The notes: generated by a model not told the origin, from the sequence alone. Shown: positions 1 to 5,673, counted from the first letter of the stretch. The stretch is 6,837 nucleotides of DNA from an uncultured Flavobacteriales bacterium (GCA_946478775.1 CAMLDR010000206.1:1-6837); one strand, 5' to 3'. Numbers and translations: made by a program.

Positions 1-209
1 TTCGGAAGCTAGGCAAACCTCACGGGCTGAAAGATCATGTAAACCAGGCGAGTAGAGCTGCTCGTTCTCTTCCCGACGATTTTGTCGGGATGCCTGGAGG
101 GTAGATCGATAGATGCTGACGGTGACGTCAGTGCTAGATAAATGACAGTCAGTTCCGGTCAGCCTCGGCAGATCGGGATGTACAGAACCCGGCTTATGGC
201 TTGTTTTTT
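1..209 (+). ncRNA. rnpB: RNase P RNA (class A), 3' part, 5' end outside the window
   Basis: This is the catalytic RNA of ribonuclease P, which removes the 5' leader of tRNA precursors. The clearest signature is the universally conserved 3' block ACAGAACCCGGCTTA at 182-196 (3' strand of helix P4), preceded by GATAAATGACAGTC (137-150, the P2 side). Further upstream several helices fold by eye: P15-like CCAGGC (45-50) with GCCTGG (92-97), enclosing TCCCGAC/GTCGGGA (71-77/84-90); P18 as CTGACG/CGTCAG (116-121/126-131) closed by a GUGA (GNRA) tetraloop; and P19 as an 8-bp hairpin (153-160/171-178), a helix that E. coli lacks but many other bacteria have. The last bases, GGCTTG plus a T6 run (204-209), would form the 3' side of P1 and the transcription end. 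Roughly the first half of the gene lies left of the window. The exact 3' end is uncertain by a few bases. Confidence 0.95.
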
Positions 210-673
210 CTAAAATTTTCCTTGTAGGCTCTTTTGTGAGCTTTGAGGACCGTTTCAATCGTTCCGCCTTGTGTAGGCTTTCCGCATAGGATCGTGTGGT
301 ATTGAACTCCGTCAAATTTGAATTTTAAAAGAGTCACGGACAATCCCAAAAGAGAAAGGGAGCGTGCTTTTTTGATGCAGATAAATTCCAGGACAAAGGA
401 ACGCTCGGACAATAATTTCAGGATGACCACATCGTTTTTAATGTAACCGGTAGCCAGGCTGACACGAATGAGCTTTACACAAATTGTGAAAATGATTCCC
501 AGGCCAACTCCTGTTGCCAGGGGAATGGAAAAATGATTGGTCATTTGAATCGAAAGCACTACAAATACAACACTGATTAAAAGATAAGATCCGACAAGCA
601 GTCCAAAGGTTTGTCTCCGGTTGTCCGGATTCAGTAGTATTCGATCCGTATTCATTAGCACGGGTGAATTCAT
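194..673 (-). CDS. Small two-helix membrane protein, unknown function
   Basis: A protein of 159 residues if it starts at the ATG at 673; a second ATG at 655 (MNTDRILLNPDNRR) is equally plausible, and neither has a Shine-Dalgarno sequence. The frame remains open to a TTG at 736, but that extension covers AT-rich, promoter-like DNA and is probably untranslated. Two hydrophobic helices lie at about residues 24-43 and 49-68, separated by a very short loop. Arg-Arg before the first and Lys/Arg after the second suggest that both ends face the cytoplasm. The remaining ~85 residues look like a small beta-rich cytoplasmic domain (alternating hydrophobics such as DVVILKLL and VTLLKFKF) with a basic tail. 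This layout resembles small bacterial PH-like membrane proteins, but I recognise no specific family. The stop codon lies inside the 3' end of the convergent rnpB. Confidence 0.7.
   Translation of the reverse strand: MNSPVLMNTDRILLNPDNRRQTFGLLVGSYLLISVVFVVLSIQMTNHFSIPLATGVGLGIIFTICVKLIRVSLATGYIKNDVVILKLLSERSFVLEFICIKKARSLSLLGLSVTLLKFKFDGVQYHTILCGKPTQGGTIETVLKAHKRAYKENFRKNKP
198..210 (+). terminator. Probable 3' end/terminator of rnpB (P1 strand plus T run)
   Basis: A T6 run at 204-209 directly follows GGCTTG, the likely 3' strand of RNase P helix P1. The pairing partner is the 5' end of rnpB, which is outside the window, so the hairpin itself cannot be seen. The reading as a terminator is inferred from the position and the T run. 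Confidence 0.45.
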
Positions 674-761
674 AATAGTAGCGTGAAGTTTGACTAAAAA
701 TAATATAAATTTAAAATATACTTTAAATTTTAACAAATTAATTTTAAGTCACTTAGGGGAG

Positions 762-1625
762 TTAATGAATTTCAAGACCCCTGATCAGGAAATTAGGCTG
801 AATTGTTTTGAAGGTGGAAAGCTGGTTCCTGTTTGCTGCAATTTGGTGTTGAAAGCGGCAATAAAAGGCAACGAATTGTTGAGAAGCCACCTTGTTCCGG
901 CCATATCTGTAAAGACTTACACTCATAAAATTCGTCATGAAGCGTTGCTTCTCTACCAGGTAATGGAAACAGTTGGATTTATCGTAACGGATATCTTTTT
1001 CCGAGCGTTCGGCAACCTGGCTTAAAGTAGAAATACTGTATTTTGACCGGACAGGTGCTTTGTCTTCAGCAAGGAAAGCAAATTTTTTGGTTTTCTTCAG
1101 CTTTAGGAGGTATGCATTCCGGTTGGATTCAATGGCAATTTCAGGATGGATGGAGACACTGTCGTGTTGGAACTTGTCCCAGTTGAAAGCCGTGCAATTC
1201 GCACTGGAATCTTTTTTAGAGACCAATATCAGCGGATCATGGCAAACGGGAACCCAAAAACCATGGTTGTTGTTGAATTGGCGGTCCATATTCCTGAAAA
1301 AGCTTCGATCCCTTAATTGACTGAATAAACTTTGATTGTACAAGCTTTCTCTCAGGCTATCGGAAGAAAGCAAAAGGACATCAATTCCGGTATTGAATTT
1401 ATTCTTTTGGATTGTTTTCGCGATTTCGGTAGTGGTTTGGTAAACAACCTGAACTGAAATATGCCTGGATTCCTCAAATTCACGGATAATCAAACTGTCT
1501 GCCGGAGAATACATATCGGTATAAACCACCACCTTTTGATGTGCACTTGGTTTTGCTTCGTCTAAAACGCAGGAATTAAGTCCAATAAGAAGTCCTGAAA
1601 AAAGGACATAAATCTTCCAATTCAT
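762..1625 (-). CDS. Solute-binding lipoprotein, type 2 periplasmic-binding fold (Fe3+/FbpA-like)
   Basis: Predicted cell-envelope lipoprotein of 287 residues. A type II signal peptide ends in the lipobox LNSC with the acylated Cys at residue 19; the acidic pair D22-E23 just after it loosely resembles the Bacteroidota surface-export signal, so surface exposure is possible (inference). The mature part starts like ABC-importer binding proteins of the FbpA/family-1 type: VVVYTDMYSPADSLIIREFE (32-51), then GIDVLLLSSDSLRESLYNQ (80-98, the usual ADVF...L stretch), and GFWVPVCHDPLILVSKK (122-138). The C-terminal RNQLSTFKTI (266-275) also resembles this fold. It is shorter than typical FbpA (about 330-350), the middle is divergent and Lys-rich, and a paired-tyrosine iron site is not evident, so the ligand is unknown. 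No permease or ATPase gene is nearby. The start is fixed by the signal peptide. A -7 element sits only a few bases upstream. Confidence 0.82.
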   Translation of the reverse strand: MNWKIYVLFSGLLIGLNSCVLDEAKPSAHQKVVVYTDMYSPADSLIIREFEESRHISVQVVYQTTTEIAKTIQKNKFNTGIDVLLLSSDSLRESLYNQSLFSQLRDRSFFRNMDRQFNNNHGFWVPVCHDPLILVSKKDSSANCTAFNWDKFQHDSVSIHPEIAIESNRNAYLLKLKKTKKFAFLAEDKAPVRSKYSISTLSQVAERSEKDIRYDKSNCFHYLVEKQRFMTNFMSVSLYRYGRNKVASQQFVAFYCRFQHQIAANRNQLSTFKTIQPNFLIRGLEIH

Positions 1626-1632
1626 AGTGGAT

Positions 1633-1640
1633 CAAAGATA
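1633..1640 (-). promoter_or_regulatory. -7 element TATCTTTG for the binding-lipoprotein gene
   Basis: Read on the - strand this is TATCTTTG, a perfect match to the Bacteroidota -7 consensus TAnnTTTG. It ends 7 bases before the ATG at 1625, so transcription would begin within a few bases of the start codon, giving an almost leaderless mRNA. No TTG -33 element is visible at the normal distance. Confidence 0.5.
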
Positions 1641-1651
1641 GTGGTATTTCG

Positions 1652-1659
1652 TACTTTTG
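1652..1659 (+). promoter_or_regulatory. -7 element TACTTTTG for the HEAT-repeat gene
   Basis: TACTTTTG matches TAnnTTTG exactly, 16 bases before the GTG start at 1676. A weak -33 candidate (GTG, one mismatch to TTG) lies 22 bases upstream at 1627-1629. The implied leader is about 10 bases. It lies back to back with the - strand element at 1633-1640. Confidence 0.5.
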
Positions 1660-1675
1660 TAAAAAAAATAATCAG

Positions 1676-2254
1676 GTGTCAAAAAGCAATTTGAATAAAC
1701 AGGATAAGTTAAAGATCAATACGCTATTGAGCGATTTGCAAAGCAAGGATTCGCTGAAGATAGCCGGTGCGATCAAAGCATTTGCAGTTCACGGTCATTC
1801 AACGGTTATCGAACCGATCATTGAAGTATGGAGATCGGGCCTGTCGGCTGAAAATGAAGCATTGGTTGTTGATCTGTTCCAAAGTTTGAAAGATACTTCG
1901 TCTATTGAGCCTTTGATGGAAGCCTTTAATAATCCGGCGAATGGTCATTTGCGCAGAAAACTGATCACTGCTTTCTGGAATTCAAAACTCGACTTCTCGG
2001 ATTACCTGGCAGATTTTGTACTGTTTGGAATTGAAGGTGATTTTTTGGATGCACTTGAAGTGATTACGCTCGTTGAGAACTTTGAAACCGTGGCGCCCGA
2101 ATCGGCTATTTTGGAATCACAGCTGCTTTTGACCGAGTATTTCGGGCAAACAGATAAAAGGGACGGGCAAAAAGATGCTATCCTGACTGATCTGGCAATG
2201 CTTCTGAAGGATTTCTCTGAACTGGAAGGAACAGACGACCTGTTTTTAGAATAA
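1676..2254 (+). CDS. HEAT-repeat protein, unknown partner
   Basis: Soluble, acidic, all-helical protein of 192 residues with no signal peptide. Paired amphipathic helices in the HEAT/ARM style are visible: repeat 1 at about 24-55 (ending STVIEPIIEVWRSG), repeat 2 at about 59-88 (ENEALVVDLFQSLKD, then SSIEPLMEAFNNP), and a weaker third from about 90 (HLRRKLITAFWNS). The I/L-E-P-L/I turn recurs in repeats 1 and 2, as expected for this fold. The C-terminal third has two more acidic helices and ends in a very acidic tail (ELEGTDDLFLE). HEAT repeats are protein-binding scaffolds; the partner cannot be told from the sequence. The start is GTG, because no upstream ATG or TTG is sensible and the first internal Met is at residue 81. 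The gene is divergent from the lipoprotein gene and its last 9 bases overlap the end of the convergent kinase gene. Confidence 0.85.
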   Translation: MSKSNLNKQDKLKINTLLSDLQSKDSLKIAGAIKAFAVHGHSTVIEPIIEVWRSGLSAENEALVVDLFQSLKDTSSIEPLMEAFNNPANGHLRRKLITAFWNSKLDFSDYLADFVLFGIEGDFLDALEVITLVENFETVAPESAILESQLLLTEYFGQTDKRDGQKDAILTDLAMLLKDFSELEGTDDLFLE

Positions 2255-2860
2255 ACCGTTGATCTCTGCGTCAATTGACTGGATGATCTTTCCAAGGTCT
2301 TCCTGGTTTTCAGGAAAACGATTGTTGTCTACATCAATGATCAATAATTTACCGCTGTCATAAGTAGAGATCCAGGCTTCGTAGCGCTCATTCAACCGTT
2401 TTAAGTAATCCAGACGGATACTTTCTTCGTATTCTCTTCCACGCTGTTGAATTTGATTCACCAAAGTAGGAACAGAAGCTCTCAGGTAAATCAGAAGGTC
2501 CGGTGCGGAAACGAAGGAATCCATGAGATTAAATAAGGAAAAGTAGTTTTCAAAATCGCGTGTGGTCATCAAACCCATGGAATGAAGATTCGGCGCAAAA
2601 ATGAAAGCATCCTCATAAATTGTTCTGTCCTGGATCACATGTGTAGTACTATTCTTGATTTCCTGGATCTGTGTGAATCGGGAGTTCAGGTAGTAAATTT
2701 GAAGGTTGAAAGACCAGCGCTGCATATCTTCATAGAAGTCATTTAGGTACGGATTCATCTCAACGTCCTCAAAATGAGTTTCCCAGTTGTAATGTTTTGC
2801 CAACATTTGTGTCAGGGTTGTCTTTCCGGATCCTATATTTCCAGCTACTGCGATATGCAT
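2246..2860 (-). CDS. Deoxynucleoside kinase (dCK/dGK family)
   Basis: Cytosolic enzyme of 204 residues that phosphorylates deoxynucleosides to 5'-monophosphates with NTP as donor, in the nucleotide salvage pathway. The P-loop GNIGSGKT is at residues 7-14. E32 and E35 follow the second strand, the FNLQIYYL helix (51-58) supplies the substrate-contacting Gln, and the family catalytic motif DRT is at 78-80 followed by IYEDAFIF. The lid is RGREYEESI (140-148), with Arg residues that contact phosphates. Length and motif order are normal for bacterial members (about 200-220 residues), so it should be active; the preferred base (dA, dG or dC) cannot be read by eye. The ATG directly precedes the HIAVAGNIG strand, so the start is secure. 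Its promoter is unclear: TAATTTAG (2884-2891, - strand) has one mismatch to TAnnTTTG. The 3' end overlaps the HEAT-repeat gene by 9 bp. Confidence 0.93.
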   Translation of the reverse strand: MHIAVAGNIGSGKTTLTQMLAKHYNWETHFEDVEMNPYLNDFYEDMQRWSFNLQIYYLNSRFTQIQEIKNSTTHVIQDRTIYEDAFIFAPNLHSMGLMTTRDFENYFSLFNLMDSFVSAPDLLIYLRASVPTLVNQIQQRGREYEESIRLDYLKRLNERYEAWISTYDSGKLLIIDVDNNRFPENQEDLGKIIQSIDAEINGLF

Positions 2861-3084
2861 AATTTATGAGTTTTTCGGGGTGACTAAATTACAAAATCTG
2901 CCTACATAAATGGCCCTTTGTTCAAAAAATAATTACTGGTGTGTAATTACCCGAATTGACTTGGTGGATTGAAAAATTGAGAATGTAGAATGTAAAAGTG
3001 CACTTCGACTTCGCTCAGTGAACTTTTGATTACGCTCATGAAAAGAATCTAAAAAAGGTGGCTGAGCGAAGTCGAAGTCACCGA
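2861..3084. other. 224-bp intergenic region with a repeat cluster
   Basis: No convincing gene is present. From right to left it holds the long inverted repeat placed immediately after the stop of the propeller-like gene, two tandem GAATGTA copies (2981-2994), the palindrome GTAATTAC (2943-2950), and then the AT-rich upstream region of the kinase gene. Confidence 0.6.
2998..3081. repeat. Long inverted repeat of the CTTCGACTTCGCTCAG family, with a degenerate third copy
   Basis: CTTCGACTTCGCTCAG (3003-3018) and its exact reverse complement CTGAGCGAAGTCGAAG (3062-3077) form a perfect 16-bp stem. This extends to 17 bp with A3002-T3078, and by GTG/CAC (2998-3000/3079-3081) if C3001 bulges. The 43-base loop contains GATTACGCTCATGAA (3028-3042), a degenerate copy in the same direction as the left arm (9 of 11 bases match over GATTACGCTCA), with an internal CTTTT/AAAAG pairing. 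Sequences of this type are interspersed repeats in many Bacteroidota genomes (general knowledge). It begins 3 bases after the stop of the - strand gene at 3085, so it could fold in that mRNA as a 3' stabiliser or weak terminator; no T run follows the complete stem. Confidence 0.75.
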
Positions 3085-3906
3085 TTAATCCGTTGGTGGA
3101 AGAATCTGATAACAATAAAGCATTTTCTGTGTCTGAATGTACAACCGGTCGCCTGAAACCTCCATTTTGAGGATTTTTGAATCAAGCAGGTGATCTCCGG
3201 CAAAGAAAAAAGAAACGAATTCCGAATCGAGATTGACGGTTTGAATGTTTTTGCCTTCGGCAATGAGGAAATAATCCTGTATCGGATAAATGGGTTTGTT
3301 GGGAGTGAGCGTAGCCACATCCATAAAATTACCGAACTGATCGAACCAGGCAACCTGGTTCAGTTCATCAAACAAATACAGTCGGTTATCGATTTCCTGC
3401 ATATTGACGATGGATTTCATGTCCAGCAGACCTTTCACATTTTGGATCTGCTGCCCTTGTCCGTTGCGCAATGTAATGAGCTCAATTTTTGAATTCGGTT
3501 CATCATAGATCCAGATCCGGTCCGTTTGAATGGAAGCACTCATGCTTGCAGCTAAGCTGATACCCAGATCACTCAGGTTGATGCATTCGCCCTGCAAAGC
3601 CAGTGCATTGTCCAGGAAACAAATACTTTGCTGATCTTCCGAGAAAAGTGCGATTTTCAGCGAGTTTTGAGCATCAATTTTTTGAATGTTCCCCAAAGCC
3701 TTAATACTTTCCTGCATCATTACCTGTCCTTTGGCATCGCGCTTTTGAATATTCTGGTTCTGATAAATGATACTTTGATGCATCGGGTCGATATCCCAAA
3801 TGGCCGTGGAATCCAGGTCCAGGTGCCAGATTTCTTTCCATGTCTGCTGTGCATATCCCCGAATCGGAGCTGCCAGTATCAAAATCGGAAGGAAAAATCT
3901 AAACAT
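3085..3906 (-). CDS. Secreted beta-propeller-like protein, unknown function
   Basis: Protein of 273 residues. The start is the ATG at 3906, chosen because it gives a classic signal peptide (MFRFFLPILILAAPIRGYAQ, cleavage after A19); extending upstream to 3957 would add a basic stretch inside the GH3 gene. The mature protein is built of short beta-strand repeats of the WD40/quinoprotein-like kind: DRIWIYDEPNSKIELIT (129-145), NRLYLFDELNQVAWFDQFGN (174-193), GDRLYIQTQKMLYCYQI (252-268), and an N-terminal unit around TAIWDIDPMHQSIIYQNQNI (34-53). No catalytic motif and no C-terminal type IX sorting domain are evident, so it is probably periplasmic. It overlaps the end of the GH3 gene by 8 bp (ATGTTTAG), which points to co-transcription and translational coupling. 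The family is not recognised; the propeller assignment is inferred from repeat texture. Confidence 0.82.
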   Translation of the reverse strand: MFRFFLPILILAAPIRGYAQQTWKEIWHLDLDSTAIWDIDPMHQSIIYQNQNIQKRDAKGQVMMQESIKALGNIQKIDAQNSLKIALFSEDQQSICFLDNALALQGECINLSDLGISLAASMSASIQTDRIWIYDEPNSKIELITLRNGQGQQIQNVKGLLDMKSIVNMQEIDNRLYLFDELNQVAWFDQFGNFMDVATLTPNKPIYPIQDYFLIAEGKNIQTVNLDSEFVSFFFAGDHLLDSKILKMEVSGDRLYIQTQKMLYCYQILPPTD

Positions 3907-5431
3907 ATTGAATGGTTTCGAACTCCGTTTCCTGCAAGATTTGTTCCACGATCTCACGTGAGTTCATCAAGCGGGGCACTTTGTGCTGTCCACCTAATTT
4001 ACCTTTTTTTTGCAACCAGGCATCAAAACTTCCTGGTTTTAAGATATGCAGCAAGGGTTTTCCCAGGGCCATGTTTTTGGTGCGCTTGGCATCATAGTCC
4101 GAATTAATAGCCCGAAGCGATTCGTCCAGCAGGAACATAAACCGGTTCACATCATTGGGTTCACGGTCGAATTCAATCAGCCATTCGTGTTTTCCCTGTA
4201 CCTTTCCATCCATGTAGATGGGTGCTGCCGTGTATTCCCGGATAATTGCATTGGTTTTGGAACTGGCTTCCGCTATGGCAAAGTCGGTGTTGTTTACGAT
4301 GACTTCTTCTCCAACAGAGTTGATGAAATGCCGCGTCCTTCCGCTAAGTTTAAAGCGATAAGGAGTAAGGGAGGTGAAACGGATCGTGTCACCGACGATG
4401 TATCTCCAAAGTCCGGCATTGGTGGAAATAACCAGGGCATATTCTTCGTTGAGCTGCACCTCATCCAGTTTATAAATGACTTGGGAATCGGTATCTTCAA
4501 AAGAATGCATCGGAATAAATTCATAAAAGATCCCGTAGTCAAGCATCAATAACAATTCATTGGAACCATCCACATCCTGGATTCCGAAAAATCCTTCCGA
4601 AGCGTTGTAGGTTTCCACATAATGCATATCGTCAAATGGGATGAGTTCCCGGAATGCTTCCCTGTACGGTTCAAAGCTAACGCCTCCGTGCATGAACAAT
4701 TCCAGGTTGGGCCATACTTCGCGGAGGTTTGATTTTCCGGTTATCTCGAGTACTTTTCGTGCCAATACCATTGTCCAGCTTGGAACACCGGCAATGATGT
4801 ACACATCTTCCTCGATTGTACTTCGTGCCATCCGTTCAATCTTTTCCTCCCATTCCGTCATCAGGGCAATTTCCCTGGAGGGAGTTCTTCTGAGTTCGGC
4901 CCACCAGGGCAGGTTCTTTAAAATAATTGCTGAAAGATCTCCCTGGTATGCATCATCTGCTACGGGAAGAACCTGAGCACTTCCCCCTAGAATGAGGTGT
5001 TTTCCATTGTACAGTTTTCTATTCGGGAAGTTCTCGTAATACAAGGCAAGCAGGTCTTTTCCGCCTTTGTAATGACAGTCTTCAAGTGATTCGCGCGTTA
5101 CAGGAATGAATTTGCTTCTTTCGGAAGTGGTCCCGGAACTTTTGGCAAACCATTTGGTTTCCTGTGACCACAATAAATATTGTTCTCCTTCCATCAACCG
5201 GTCAACCCATGGTTTAAGGGAATCATAATTCATTAAGGGGACCAGATCTTTGAAGTCCTGGTAAGTATGTACCTGGTGAAAATGATGTTGTTTGCCGTAG
5301 ACGGTTTGATTTCCTTGTTCAATCAATTTTTCGAAGAGCTCATTTTGAACATCTTCCGGGTATTTTCGAAACAGCTCGATTTGATGCAAGCGTTTCTTAA
5401 TTACCCATGCAAAAATTGAATTGAATGGCAT
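3899..5431 (-). CDS. GH3-family acyl-adenylating enzyme (putative acyl-amido synthetase)
   Basis: Complete cytosolic protein of 510 residues belonging to the GH3 family, a branch of the ANL adenylating superfamily. Plant members activate carboxylic acids such as jasmonate or auxin as acyl-AMP and join them to amino acids; bacterial members are often labelled 'GH3 auxin-responsive promoter family', which says nothing about their role. Three nucleotide-binding motifs are intact: AKSSGTTSERSKFIPVT (96-112), YNASEGFFGIQ (275-285) and LWRYIVGDTIRF (341-352). The C-terminal domain carries GKLGGQHKVPRL (477-488) with a conserved Lys (K484). It therefore looks catalytically competent, with unknown acyl and amine substrates. 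The ATG at 5431 is the natural start. A strong terminator lies about 20 bp upstream and no clear promoter is visible between them. The downstream secreted propeller-like gene overlaps it by 8 bp. Confidence 0.93.
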   Translation of the reverse strand: MPFNSIFAWVIKKRLHQIELFRKYPEDVQNELFEKLIEQGNQTVYGKQHHFHQVHTYQDFKDLVPLMNYDSLKPWVDRLMEGEQYLLWSQETKWFAKSSGTTSERSKFIPVTRESLEDCHYKGGKDLLALYYENFPNRKLYNGKHLILGGSAQVLPVADDAYQGDLSAIILKNLPWWAELRRTPSREIALMTEWEEKIERMARSTIEEDVYIIAGVPSWTMVLARKVLEITGKSNLREVWPNLELFMHGGVSFEPYREAFRELIPFDDMHYVETYNASEGFFGIQDVDGSNELLLMLDYGIFYEFIPMHSFEDTDSQVIYKLDEVQLNEEYALVISTNAGLWRYIVGDTIRFTSLTPYRFKLSGRTRHFINSVGEEVIVNNTDFAIAEASSKTNAIIREYTAAPIYMDGKVQGKHEWLIEFDREPNDVNRFMFLLDESLRAINSDYDAKRTKNMALGKPLLHILKPGSFDAWLQKKGKLGGQHKVPRLMNSREIVEQILQETEFETIQYV

Positions 5432-5451
5432 ATGCTGATATTCAGTGAAAT

Positions 5452-5478
5452 AAAAAAGGTCCGCCGCGGCGGACTCCT
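5452..5478 (-). terminator. Strong intrinsic terminator after the His-rich small gene
   Basis: A perfect 16-bp palindrome, GTCCGCCGCGGCGGAC (5459-5474), forms a very GC-rich stem. Read on the - strand it is followed by CCTTTTTT (T6 at 5452-5457), and AAGG before it can lengthen the stem with one bulged A. It lies 4 bases after the stop of the 46-residue gene and 20 bases before the GH3 start. On the + strand it is not followed by a T run, so it works in one direction. Confidence 0.85.
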
Positions 5479-5482
5479 TATA

Positions 5483-5623
5483 CTATCCGAATGCGTAGAT
5501 CGATCCTATGATTGCCAATAAGATTACGGTATACACAAACCCAATTCCTACAGTTGAACTTTCAAAGAAAGTGTCATTCTTATCATGGTGATCTGAATGA
5601 TGTTCTGAATGGTGTTCTGACAT
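5483..5623 (-). CDS. 46-residue His-rich single-helix membrane microprotein
   Basis: A short reading frame bracketed by its own promoter and terminator, which strongly supports it as a real gene. The N-terminus is three near-identical tetrapeptides, SEHH-SEHH-SDHH (residues 2-13), giving six His plus acidic residues, a plausible binding site for Zn, Ni or Cu. A polar spacer follows (DKNDTFFESS), then one hydrophobic helix at about 25-45 (VGIGFVYTVILLAIIGSIYAF), ending at Gly46. No signal peptidase site is visible, so it is probably anchored in the inner membrane; its orientation is not clear. Possible roles (inference only) are metal buffering, or a small accessory subunit of a membrane complex such as a terminal oxidase. 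The gene directly upstream encodes a membrane zinc peptidase, 50 bp away. I do not recognise a family. Confidence 0.8.
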   Translation of the reverse strand: MSEHHSEHHSDHHDKNDTFFESSTVGIGFVYTVILLAIIGSIYAFG

Positions 5624-5639
5624 AACTTCAATTTTTTTT

Positions 5640-5673
5640 CAAATTTAAGATTTTGTTTTAGATAAGGAAACAA
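5640..5673 (-). promoter_or_regulatory. Promoter of the His-rich microprotein gene
   Basis: On the - strand, TAAATTTG (5640-5647) is a perfect TAnnTTTG -7 element, with TTG (5671-5673) 23 bases upstream as a -33 element, at the upper end of the accepted spacing. The -33 touches the stop codon of the metallopeptidase gene. Expected start of transcription is near 5634, leaving a leader of about 10 bases before the ATG at 5623. Confidence 0.65.

Noticed and set aside
153..178. Apparent inserted hairpin within RNase P RNA
   Set aside because: It was first suspected as an insertion because E. coli lacks it, but helix P19 is known at this place between P2 and P4 in many bacterial RNase P RNAs.
674..740. 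Promoter for the two-helix membrane protein, e.g. TATATTTT on the - strand
   Set aside because: The stretch is so AT-rich that near matches to TAnnTTTG are expected by chance, and no TTG lies at proper spacing.
745..755. Odd palindrome TAAGTCACTTA just downstream of the lipoprotein stop
   Set aside because: The arms are 5 bases with a 1-base centre, too short and tight for a terminator hairpin and likely by chance in AT-rich DNA.
690..1025. + strand open frame starting in the AT-rich gap and running antisense to the binding lipoprotein
   Set aside because: Its first part is AT-rich upstream DNA and the rest is a shadow of the lipoprotein gene, which has a signal peptide and family motifs.
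2998..3081. Possible CRISPR or transposon end
   Set aside because: Only two perfect arms in inverted orientation and one decayed copy; no regular spacers, no transposase and no target-site duplication were seen.
2933..3353. Two - strand frames across the inverted repeat and the end of the propeller-like gene
   Set aside because: They translate the repeat arms and alternative frames of a real gene; the composition is Ser/Arg-rich and shows no domain or start signal.
4046..4552. Long + strand open frame opposite the GH3 gene
   Set aside because: It lies wholly antisense to a well-conserved enzyme with intact motifs, has no promoter, and its translation resembles no family.
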